Shown here piece after piece: positions 1 to 5,155 of a stretch of 5,155 bases of DNA (the stretch's first letter is position 1; each line of letters opens with the position of its first letter). The stretch lies in NCBI GenBank assembly GCA_910579145.1, contig CAJTTQ010000007.1:54827-59981 (forward strand), read 5' to 3'. The notes beneath the pieces are model-generated. The model made no database searches and was not told the origin of the DNA. It saw nothing but the letters and a program-made list of their open reading frames with translations. Origin of the DNA: an uncultured Eubacterium sp. GTDB taxonomy: Bacteria > Bacillota > Clostridia > Lachnospirales > Lachnospiraceae. The translations under genes and the position numbers were made by a program.

Positions 1-948
1 GAGCGCCCACGCTGACTCCTTGCTGTCAAATGTCACCGTTGCCGTTCCGCTTTTTTTACTCTCAACCTTGAACTTGCACCATGTCGCATAAAACTCTGCC
101 TTCTTTTGACCCGGCTTAATCATCGTGATCGAATCATCCATGGAAGTACTCCACCCCATAAACACAAATCCATCTCTTTTTACGCATTCCGGAAGTTTCA
201 CTTCGTCACCAAAACGATAGTATTTTGGCAATTTCCCTGTCGCTTTTCCTCCATTCAGCTGAAACTTAATGGGAATTTTTTTTCTTACAGCCTTTCCTGT
301 CTTCCCCGGTGGAATGATCCTTGTTTTTTTCTTTCCTACTTTCCATTTGACATATTTCCCATACCAGGCCATTTCACACGGCACTTGAGATCTGTTCACA
401 ATTTTCCGCAAGTTTGGGCACAAATAAGCATTATAGATATCCCAACTGCTCAAAGATGCTGGTAGTACGAGTTTCCTTAGACGGACACAGTCTGAAAAGG
501 CACCGCTTCCAATATCTGTTACCGAATCTGGAAGGGTCACTTGCTTTAAATTATCACACCCTGTAAACGCATCGTTTCCTACTTTTCTTAAATTTTTTCC
601 AAACGTTATTTCTTTCAAAGAATCATTACATGAAAATGCGTACTCATCAAGTTCAACCAGGCTGTCTGGAAGTATTATTTTTTCCAAATGAATCAGATCT
701 CCTGCATGAGTTGCTGAAATTTTGGTGATTCCTTCTTTAAAAATCAGTTTCTTAATATTGGATAATTTTATCTTTTTATCCTTCCTATCAAAATCTACTA
801 CTGAACCCACTTCTCCCGTTCCCGATACGACGAGGGTATCGCCATCAATCACTTCAAAACGAATCGTATCCTCCGCTTGTATGACAGATGGCTGTATCCA
901 AAGAAAAAGGAATATCATAGATAAAACTATCATTCGTATTTTATTCAT
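1..948 (-). CDS. Secreted BspA-type leucine-rich-repeat protein with InlB B-repeat (3' end cut by window)
   Basis: The frame is open for 316 codons from ATG at 948 to the window edge, so the C-terminus is missing. A GGAGG at 960-956 sits 7 nt before the ATG. Residues 1-25 form a signal peptide: a basic start (MNKIR), a hydrophobic core, and a likely cut after VIQA. Next comes the segment GDTLVVSGTGE, typical of the region before BspA-type repeats. About four leucine-rich repeats follow at residues 65-185 in the LPDSLxxLxxYAF / LPDSVTDIGSGAF pattern. Residues about 225-290 are an InlB B (Listeria-Bacteroides) repeat: FQLNGGKA, VKLPECVKRDGFVFMGW, FYATW. An Fn3-like domain starts near residue 294 and is cut. 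The gene is a close paralogue of the one at 3446-4618, with no gap except 3 residues near position 57. Such proteins are normally exported and bind host, carbohydrate or cell partners; the ligand here is unknown. No anchor is visible because the end is missing. Confidence 0.9.
   Translation of the reverse strand, partial: MNKIRMIVLSMIFLFLWIQPSVIQAEDTIRFEVIDGDTLVVSGTGEVGSVVDFDRKDKKIKLSNIKKLIFKEGITKISATHAGDLIHLEKIILPDSLVELDEYAFSCNDSLKEITFGKNLRKVGNDAFTGCDNLKQVTLPDSVTDIGSGAFSDCVRLRKLVLPASLSSWDIYNAYLCPNLRKIVNRSQVPCEMAWYGKYVKWKVGKKKTRIIPPGKTGKAVRKKIPIKFQLNGGKATGKLPKYYRFGDEVKLPECVKRDGFVFMGWSTSMDDSITMIKPGQKKAEFYATWCKFKVESKKSGTATVTFDSKESAWAL
1..948 (-). repeat. Diverged direct repeat, copy 1 (left leucine-rich-repeat gene)
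   Basis: The coding sequence here aligns end to end with 3647-4603, with one 9-bp (three-codon) difference. Short identical blocks occur at matching places, for example acttttcttaaatttttt near 580 and near 4226. The copies are well diverged, so this is an old duplication rather than a recent one. Confidence 0.75.
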
Positions 949-960
949 TCATACACCTCC
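949..960 (-). promoter_or_regulatory. Ribosome binding site of the left leucine-rich-repeat gene
   Basis: GGAGG at 960-956 precedes ATG at 948 by 7 nt. A second ATG at 952-950 lies only 3 nt after the GGAGG and runs into TAA after three codons (Met-Asn-Glu-stop). The ATG at 948 is therefore the real start, and it matches the conserved ATGAATAAA of the paralogue at 4603. Confidence 0.8.
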
Positions 961-971
961 AAATTATGTCC

Positions 972-977
972 ATTATA
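972..977 (-). promoter_or_regulatory. Possible -10 box for the left leucine-rich-repeat gene
   Basis: A perfect TATAAT (977-972) lies 24 nt before the start codon and downstream of the hairpin at 1002-1048. There is no convincing -35 at 16-18 nt; a TTGTAT lies at about 20 nt. The match could be chance in AT-rich DNA. If it is real, the leader is only about 20 nt and the gene is transcribed separately from its upstream neighbour. Confidence 0.25.
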
Positions 978-1001
978 ATGATACCAGACATGAACATATA
1001 C

Positions 1002-1048
1002 AAAATTGTTGCAGATATTCATCTAAGCATGTCATCTGCAACAATTTT
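1002..1048 (-). terminator. Long hairpin, probable terminator after the helveticin-like gene
   Basis: This is a perfect 15-bp inverted repeat. On the minus strand it is AAAATTGTTGCAGAT, a 17-nt loop, then ATCTGCAACAATTTT, followed by GTATAT. It starts 15 nt after the TAA stop of the upstream gene. The A-run on the left arm and T-run on the right arm fit an intrinsic, possibly bidirectional, terminator. The stem has only five G:C pairs and the T-run is short, so termination may be incomplete. It could instead be an mRNA-stabilising or regulatory hairpin. Confidence 0.5.
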
Positions 1049-1063
1049 AATCATAGTCGGAGT

Positions 1064-2458
1064 TTACTTGACTTGTGTCTTAATATCCAACAAATCAATT
1101 GATGTCAAAAACACATGTCGAGAACTTTCCACTTTTCCATCTTTCCCCTCTTCCTCTACCTCTTTCACAGCAAGAAATTCATATTTGTTACCATTCATGA
1201 AATGGCCTCCTTCCAATTCCAATCTGTCCTCTTCATAATCCTTCAAACAAATTTGATCGCGAAAGGCTTTATATGTAACTCCTTTTTCTCTTTCGCTGTT
1301 CTTCTTCCTCTTTTCTACTTCGAATCTCGTAATTGTAGCATCTTTCATCCGTTTAATTTCATTTCCACTAGTTATGGCAATGCGCCACTTTTGTTTTCCA
1401 TTCTCAATATATTTCTCTATATCAATTGACTGAAATGAATCATTAGGTTTTAAAACTGATCTTTTTCCCTTTGTAGATTGCTCCCAAAATGAACCAATGC
1501 AGGCTTTCTTTATACTTCTATTCGCAAAAGAGAGATTTAGACTCTCATTCTTATCTTTTGTTTTCAATGTTTTTTTTGCTTTCTTTTTAAACTCGACCGC
1601 TCTTTGTTTCGCAAAAACCTTCATGATTTTTCTCATGTCATACAAGCTGATTTCGTAAAATGTTTTACTTTTATCCTTCTTTTGGAGCTCCTTCCATATG
1701 ACAAGTGTGCTTCCGTCTGCAGTCAATGCAGCGTCCACTCGGCGCAGGTCACCTAGTTTCATACCTGTTTTGTTTGCCTTTGCTAAACCCGTCATGATAC
1801 GGAATAACCCGTCCTTTTTCCATTTTTTAAATATAATCTCTTTACGACTTAATACCTTATTTTCAAATGTACTACGAGGCATCACGACTAAATTTTTAGC
1901 AAAGGTTTCCGTAGCACCACCGCCCAACAAATAGTACTCTTCATTACTTGAGTTTATAAATTGTTCAAATGTCTGTCCATGTCCAAACCCTTCAAAGGTT
2001 GCCGTTTTCGAATATGATACCTTTTTATTTTGATCGACCGTTCTTTTCATAATATACGCATTAGGATCCTTAAGTTTTGCTTTCATCAAATAAGAGGCCC
2101 CCTTTGAAAGTGGCATATAATGTTGTGTTGGCCGTGCCCGTCGTATAACCTCCAGATCCTCTGCTTTTTCAGTAACCACCTTCTTAACCTTTTTTGAACT
2201 TTTTCTCGAACGTGAAAATACTTCCGGCTCTTCCAAACTCATTAAGGCCTCATCCGTATACCCATTTTCCTCCAAGTACTGTTCATATTCTTCTCTTGTT
2301 TCAAAAGAATCACTATCTAATCCAAATTCGTCTACAAATTCAAGTTTATCCGCATCTTTATTTTGTTCGGAAAGATCAATATCTGATGATACATCATATA
2401 ATTCCAAATGAGAAAACTCTGGTTCGCCTTCACATGTAGCTATGAATCCGAACTCCAC
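1064..2458 (-). CDS. Helveticin J-like C-terminal part of a broken CBM2 fusion protein
   Basis: This is the downstream open part of the frame that begins at 3163. It is open from just after the TAG at 2482-2480. The first possible start is a GTG at 2458 with no Shine-Dalgarno, and it lies inside the second CBM2-like domain, so it is unlikely to be a natural start. Residues 1-20 (from this GTG) finish the CBM2-like domain (VEFGF, then a Cys). Residues 25-100 are an acidic, then basic, low-complexity linker. Residues about 100-464 resemble helveticin J-type class III bacteriocins: GFGHGQTFEQF near 157-167 (family GGHTQTWEF), RRVDAALTADGSTLVIW near 239-255 (family HAEAAVSPDYTKFLI), then YEISLYDMRKI, ACIGSF and LELEGGHFMNGNKYEFLAV. 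Helveticin J is a large, heat-labile Lactobacillus bacteriocin. An internal ATG at 2242 has GGATGAGG 5 nt before it; a product from there would have no signal peptide. The family call rests on motif spacing recognised by eye. Confidence 0.6.
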   Translation of the reverse strand: MEFGFIATCEGEPEFSHLELYDVSSDIDLSEQNKDADKLEFVDEFGLDSDSFETREEYEQYLEENGYTDEALMSLEEPEVFSRSRKSSKKVKKVVTEKAEDLEVIRRARPTQHYMPLSKGASYLMKAKLKDPNAYIMKRTVDQNKKVSYSKTATFEGFGHGQTFEQFINSSNEEYYLLGGGATETFAKNLVVMPRSTFENKVLSRKEIIFKKWKKDGLFRIMTGLAKANKTGMKLGDLRRVDAALTADGSTLVIWKELQKKDKSKTFYEISLYDMRKIMKVFAKQRAVEFKKKAKKTLKTKDKNESLNLSFANRSIKKACIGSFWEQSTKGKRSVLKPNDSFQSIDIEKYIENGKQKWRIAITSGNEIKRMKDATITRFEVEKRKKNSEREKGVTYKAFRDQICLKDYEEDRLELEGGHFMNGNKYEFLAVKEVEEEGKDGKVESSRHVFLTSIDLLDIKTQVK

Positions 2459-2689
2459 ACTTTGATTTGGCGCAATATTCTAATTATATCCCGGATTTTC
2501 AATATTATAATGAATTACGTCTTCCACCTTATCTTCATCCACTACTACTGCACTCCAAATCTGGGCAATTTCAAAATTAGAATCCAGACAAAGGCTCCAA
2601 TCCTCCATGTTTTCTTCACTCAGATGTGTAATGATAATCTGACCATTAAACTTGTCTTCCCACCGGCTGTTTTTCCTGAACTCAACTTT

Positions 2690-3163
2690 TTATTTTGTTT
2701 GACTAAGCCTTTCATATAATCCAGTAGTATACGCATACTCTAGCATTCTTACTTCTTCAGAACATTTTACTGTCATACCAAAAGAGACAGATCCATTTAA
2801 TGATATATCCTGATTCCACTCTGCATTATGAATGGTATACTCATCACCAAGGTGGTCTATGATTTTCGCGTTCCATATATTTTCAATCTCATAATTTGCC
2901 GGTATGCAGATTTCCCAATTATCAATTCTTTCGTCCGTCATATTATCAAGTGTCACATCCACATTGTAATGATTCTCCCAATGGCTTGTAATATGATATG
3001 TAATTCTGACATCACTATCTTCTTCTGTGACAGCATCCCAATCCAGTTCTGCTGAACCACCGATATTTACCGTCTCTTCACCAGCACGTACTACTACCAT
3101 GTTACACATACATATAGCAATGGTCAAAATTATTGCTAATAGTTTTCTGACTTTTGTTTTCAT
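2690..3163 (-). CDS. Secreted CBM2-like domain protein (N-terminal piece of the broken fusion)
   Basis: The ATG at 3163 has AAGGAGAG 7 nt upstream, and the 157-residue product ends at TAA 2692-2690. Residues 1-27 are a signal peptide: KTKVRK, then a hydrophobic stretch, with a likely cut after VVRA or nearby. Residues about 51-134 match a family 2 carbohydrate-binding module: SHWENHYNVDVTL, then RIDNWEICI, ENIWNAK, EWNQDI and SVSFGM. The conserved tryptophans are W62, W83, W97 and W116. C86 and C134 could form a disulfide, which suits an exported protein. CBM2 modules usually bind cellulose, chitin or xylan and are attached to enzymes; none is present here. Translated alone, this is a free, secreted binding module. 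The in-frame continuation after the TAA, with a second CBM2-like domain, suggests it was the N-terminus of a longer protein. It has its own promoter and is the first gene of its transcript. Confidence 0.75.
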   Translation of the reverse strand: MKTKVRKLLAIILTIAICMCNMVVVRAGEETVNIGGSAELDWDAVTEEDSDVRITYHITSHWENHYNVDVTLDNMTDERIDNWEICIPANYEIENIWNAKIIDHLGDEYTIHNAEWNQDISLNGSVSFGMTVKCSEEVRMLEYAYTTGLYERLSQTK

Positions 3164-3288
3164 CTTTCAACTCTCCTTGTATTTTAGTTGTTATAGCCGC
3201 TTTATTTAGCTAAGCCATCTGTGAATTGGTCCATTTAGCCTGATTGATAATGTATCCAAATTTAGAACCCAACCACATTTTTTGTTTA
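3164..3288 (-). other. 5' leader of the CBM2-like gene, possibly structured
   Basis: About 125 nt separate the expected transcription start from ATG 3163. Within it, GTGGTTGGGTTC (3276-3265) can pair imperfectly with GGACCAATTCAC (3232-3221): GTGG with TCAC, and GGTTC with GGACC, around a 32-nt loop. Downstream, GCTT and AAGC around 3203-3217 could form a small second stem. I do not recognise a known riboswitch class. The leader is longer than an unregulated gene needs, but the fold is weak and rests on hand pairing only. Confidence 0.25.
3171..3178 (-). promoter_or_regulatory. Ribosome binding site of the CBM2-like gene
   Basis: AAGGAGAG lies 7 nt upstream of ATG 3163. The strong site and spacing fix this start and show that translation initiates at the signal peptide. 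Confidence 0.8.
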
Positions 3289-3295
3289 CTTGAAG

Positions 3296-3325
3296 AGTAT
3301 AGCATATATCTTGCAAAAAAATCAA
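3296..3325 (-). promoter_or_regulatory. Sigma-70-type promoter for the CBM2/helveticin-like gene
   Basis: A -35 TTGATT (3325-3320) and a -10 TATACT (3301-3296) are separated by 18 bp. T-rich sequence lies around the -35. It lies in the only intergenic gap upstream of the gene, about 130 nt before the start codon. A GGGAACTATAGTCCC near-palindrome (3353-3339) lies just upstream of the -35. Confidence 0.55.
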
Positions 3326-3445
3326 CATAAATAAACTAGGGACTATAGTTCCCGATTCAGCACTATGCTTTTTCTCAAGATGAGAAACATAGGTACCATA
3401 CAGAACGACAAGCATCATTTAAAAATGAATTACACTCACGATAAA

Positions 3446-4618
3446 TTATATACAAACAGAAACTTTACGCTTTCCTTTCCAATGTATATAAGGCATATCC
3501 CCATCTGGCGCCCCGCATATTTGAAAGTAATACGTCCTCCCCGGCCAAAGATTCCGAATCGTCACTTTTCCTTTCTTCTTATTACAGTAAACAATCTCAC
3601 GCTCTTTCATATTTTTATGCATCGAATAACGGATCGCGTGATCCCAAAAGATCAGTGCGGCTTCCGTGCTGTCAAATGTAACCGTTACGGTCCCGCGTTT
3701 TTTACTTTCGACCTTGTACTTGTACCATGTAGCATAAAATTTTGCCTTTTTTTGACCGGGTTCAACTTTCGTTACCGAATCGTACATCGATGTACTCCAC
3801 CCCATGAACACATAACCGTCTCGTTTTACACAGTCCGGAAGTTTCACCTCCTCGCCAAAACGATAGGACTTCGGCAGTTTCCCTACTGCTCTTCCCTTCA
3901 TCAGATCAAACTGGATCGGAATTTTTTTCCCTATAGCTTTTCCGGTCTTTCCAGGCGGTATCACCCTCGTTTCCTTTTTTCCAACTTTCCATGTGACATA
4001 TTTCTTATACCCGGGTATTTTACACGACAAACGGGAATTATTCACAACTTCACGTAAGGCGGGACAGTCATCGACCACAAGCACATCCCAGCTACTTAAA
4101 GATGCCGGAAGTACAAGTTTCTTTAAACGGGAACATCCCGAAAACGCCATTAGCCCAATTTCCGAGACGGAATCGGGAAGAACGACCTGCCTTAAATTTT
4201 CACACTCCGAAAACGCATCCTCGCCTACTTTTCTTAAATTTTTTCCAAACACAACTTCTTCTAAACAGTTATTACTTGAAAATGCATACTCTTCAATTTC
4301 AATAAGAGAATCTGGAAAAACAATTCTTTTCAACCGCGGAAATTCTATTCGTTGGGATGAGATCTTTGTAATTCCCTCCTTAATTATAAGCGTTTTAATA
4401 TTTGATAGTTTCACTTTATTTTCTCTGTTACTAATTTTGTCATTGAAGTCTACGATTGATCCCGTTTCTCCTGTTCCCGATACCACGAGAGTGTCACCAT
4501 TTATAACATCATACCGAATCACATCCTCTGCACGTACGACGGATGATGGTATCCAAAGAAAAAGGAGTACTGCAAATATAACTACCATTAGTAGTTTATT
4601 CATCCATATGTATTTCAA
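3446..4618 (-). CDS. Secreted BspA-type leucine-rich-repeat protein with InlB B-repeat and Fn3-like domain
   Basis: This complete protein has 390 residues from TTG 4618, with GGAGG at 4630-4626 7 nt upstream. The paralogue's start corresponds to ATG 4603 (MNKL), but that ATG is 22 nt from the GGAGG, so TTG is preferred. Residues 1-30 are a signal peptide with a likely cut after VVRA. Residues 42-50 are GDTLVVSGT. Leucine-rich repeats of the LRR_5/BspA type occupy about 70-195, in patterns such as FPDSLIEIEEYAF, LPDSVSEIGLMAF and LVLPASLSSW. The InlB B-repeat is at 233-298 (VKLPDCVKRDGYVFMGW, FYATW). Residues 302-390 look Fn3-like (VTVTF, IRNLWPGRTYYFQI). There is no LPXTG, SLH or C-terminal membrane segment, so the protein may be released or held non-covalently. 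The family mediates binding to surfaces, host proteins or other cells; the target here is unknown. The start overlaps the stop of the DUF4276 gene, suggesting translational coupling. No strong terminator follows. Confidence 0.92.
   Translation of the reverse strand: MKYIWMNKLLMVVIFAVLLFLWIPSSVVRAEDVIRYDVINGDTLVVSGTGETGSIVDFNDKISNRENKVKLSNIKTLIIKEGITKISSQRIEFPRLKRIVFPDSLIEIEEYAFSSNNCLEEVVFGKNLRKVGEDAFSECENLRQVVLPDSVSEIGLMAFSGCSRLKKLVLPASLSSWDVLVVDDCPALREVVNNSRLSCKIPGYKKYVTWKVGKKETRVIPPGKTGKAIGKKIPIQFDLMKGRAVGKLPKSYRFGEEVKLPDCVKRDGYVFMGWSTSMYDSVTKVEPGQKKAKFYATWYKYKVESKKRGTVTVTFDSTEAALIFWDHAIRYSMHKNMKEREIVYCNKKKGKVTIRNLWPGRTYYFQICGAPDGDMPYIHWKGKRKVSVCI
3647..4603 (-). repeat. Diverged direct repeat, copy 2 (right leucine-rich-repeat gene)
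   Basis: This is the partner of the copy at 1-948, in the same orientation and about 3.65 kb away. The 42 bases of signal peptide region after ATG 4603 and the ATGAATAAA start are also shared. The pair brackets the broken CBM2/helveticin-like gene. Confidence 0.75.
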
Positions 4619-4630
4619 ATCCTCGCCTCC
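4615..4630 (-). promoter_or_regulatory. Overlapping stop/start TTGA with ribosome binding site
   Basis: The TGA of the DUF4276 gene (4617-4615) overlaps the TTG start of the leucine-rich-repeat gene (4618-4616) as TTGA. GGAGGCGAGG at 4630-4621 lies inside the end of the upstream gene. This is the usual arrangement for coupled translation, and the weak TTG start would make the downstream gene depend on it. It indicates that the two genes share a transcript. Confidence 0.6.
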
Positions 4631-5155
4631 AATTGCTTAATCCACTCCCCAAAATGGCGGCACTTATTCGCGATATTCTCAATTCCTATTTTCCCCATCA
4701 CATCTACCCCCACATTCGCTTTATCAAAACAATTTATACAGTTCACTATTCGTTTTGAAGGTGAAGTTTCAACCCCATCATTGATCAATTCCGGATTGCT
4801 TTGCAATTTCGCACATTCTTTCAGCGCCGTAAGATCATAATCAAAATACACTTCTTCCAACTTCGTTATATCGGAAAAAATCATTGCCTCAAATTCATGT
4901 AATTCTATGTACGGAAAAAAGAATGTCCCATCATATCCCTCTGCTCTCTGTATTTCTCTTTCAATAAATTCCACTTTTCCATAGGGATCCGTTACTTTTT
5001 GGGCATCTGTGGCCCCTGGCACATCTGCTGGGAGACCATAAAGATCAAACATTGTAGTGACATATGAATTTTTATTTTTAGACGCGGTAGCCAGAGTCTT
5101 ACACAAAGTATTTCTTATTTGGGCATAATTAACCACACCGCCTTTATGTATTTTC
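4615..5155 (-). CDS. DUF4276 family protein (5' end cut by window), presumed TOPRIM-like
   Basis: The frame is open from the right window edge to TGA 4617-4615, about 180 residues. A GTG at 5136 could look like a start, but it falls inside the conserved family segment GGVVNY, with KIHKGG in frame before it, so the gene begins outside the window. Counting from that GTG, the family signatures are: YVTTMFDLYGLP at about 25-36 (key D31), FFPYIELHEFEAMIF at about 73-87 (H80, E81, E83), and NPELINDG...TSPSKRI at about 114-130. The HEFEAMIF segment resembles the motif of RloB-like and OLD-type TOPRIM proteins. DUF4276 genes are commonly found beside an AAA/ABC-type ATPase gene and are suspected to act in phage defence or nucleic acid processing. 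Such an ATPase would lie to the right, outside this window. No signal peptide is seen in the visible part, so a cytoplasmic place is expected. Confidence 0.85.
   Translation of the reverse strand, partial: KIHKGGVVNYAQIRNTLCKTLATASKNKNSYVTTMFDLYGLPADVPGATDAQKVTDPYGKVEFIEREIQRAEGYDGTFFFPYIELHEFEAMIFSDITKLEEVYFDYDLTALKECAKLQSNPELINDGVETSPSKRIVNCINCFDKANVGVDVMGKIGIENIANKCRHFGEWIKQLEARI

Larger units (their letters stand above)
1064..3163 (-). pseudogene. Single secreted CBM2-CBM2-helveticin-like gene split by two in-frame stops
   Basis: The pieces at 3163-2690 and 2458-1064 share one frame, and the 207 bases between them are open in that frame too. Read as one gene it has 700 codons including the final TAA. 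The parts are: signal peptide 1-27; CBM2-like domain 1 at about 51-134; TAA at codon 158; CBM2-like domain 2 at about 159-244; TAG at codon 228; linker about 255-335; helveticin J-like domain about 335-695. Domain 2 shows the same landmarks as domain 1: W168/W62, W189/W83, W203/W97, C192/C86 and C244/C134. In domain 1 the sequence is W-N-Q-D-I at 116-120; in domain 2 it is Y-N-stop-N-I. The amber therefore replaces a Gln position. There are no frameshifts and the coding signal after both stops is intact, so the lesions are recent, are sequence errors, or are read through. TAA also ends both neighbouring complete frames, so a recoded genetic code is unlikely. Confidence 0.7.

Noticed and set aside
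106..465. A 119-codon plus-strand frame
   Set aside because: It is the antisense of the left leucine-rich-repeat gene, whose protein has clear domains. A matching plus-strand frame at 3365-4057 lies opposite the paralogue for the same reason.
722..1429. Several plus-strand frames of 90-126 codons
   Set aside because: They lie opposite the left leucine-rich-repeat gene and the helveticin-like gene, have no ribosome binding sites, and have the biased composition of antisense reading.
1064..3163. An alternative genetic code in which TAA and TAG encode Gln
   Set aside because: It would explain both stops, but TAA ends the complete leucine-rich-repeat gene at 3448-3446 at a natural domain end and also ends the helveticin-like frame at 1066-1064. 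Reading through those gives no sensible protein.
3369..3385. A 7-bp hairpin (TTTCTCA / TGAGAAA) after the right leucine-rich-repeat gene
   Set aside because: The stem is short and AT-rich and is not followed by a T-run on the minus strand, so I do not call it a terminator.
3206..3418. A 70-codon minus-strand frame between the leucine-rich-repeat gene and the CBM2-like gene
   Set aside because: No Shine-Dalgarno precedes its start, the predicted promoter and leader of the next gene lie inside it, and its product resembles no family I know. It is most likely intergenic.
5119..5136. GTG 5136 as the true start of the DUF4276 gene, with AAAGG upstream
   Set aside because: The frame stays open to the window edge and the conserved family segment GGVVNY spans this GTG, so the start must lie beyond the window.

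Overview
The window looks like low-GC Firmicutes DNA, most likely a Clostridia (Lachnospiraceae-type) gut or rumen bacterium. This rests on AT-rich coding sequence, strong AGGAGG-type ribosome binding sites, and secreted proteins that combine BspA-type leucine-rich repeats with a Listeria-Bacteroides (InlB B) repeat. All convincing genes lie on the minus strand, so the window is read from its right end to its left end. I see no tRNA, rRNA, CRISPR array or insertion sequence.

Layout in reading order. (1) 5155-4615: the C-terminal part of a DUF4276 protein, a presumed cytoplasmic TOPRIM-like family, cut by the window edge. (2) 4618-3446: a complete secreted protein with signal peptide, BspA-type leucine-rich repeats, one InlB B-repeat and an Fn3-like C-terminus. 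It overlaps the DUF4276 gene by 4 bp and probably starts at TTG. (3) 3445-3164: an intergenic region with a good sigma-70-type promoter and a leader of about 125 nt that may fold. (4) 3163-1064: one continuous reading frame of about 700 codons, interrupted by two in-frame stops, TAA at 2692-2690 and TAG at 2482-2480. Read through, it encodes a signal peptide, two CBM2-like carbohydrate-binding domains, an acidic linker and a C-terminal domain resembling helveticin J-type class III bacteriocins. (5) 1063-949: a short intergenic region with a 15-bp perfect inverted repeat, probably a terminator. (6) 948-1: a second, paralogous leucine-rich-repeat/InlB/Fn3 gene, cut by the left edge. It is open to the window end.

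The two leucine-rich-repeat genes are about two-thirds identical in protein by eye and flank the broken CBM2/helveticin-like gene, so the region looks like a duplicated surface-protein cassette. The main observation is the broken middle gene. Its second CBM2-like domain aligns with the first across both sides of the TAG, and the amber codon falls exactly where the first domain has Gln. This points to a recent CAG-to-TAG change, sequencing error or stop-codon readthrough rather than two unrelated genes. Any functional partnership between the secreted proteins, or between them and the DUF4276 protein, is inference from position only.
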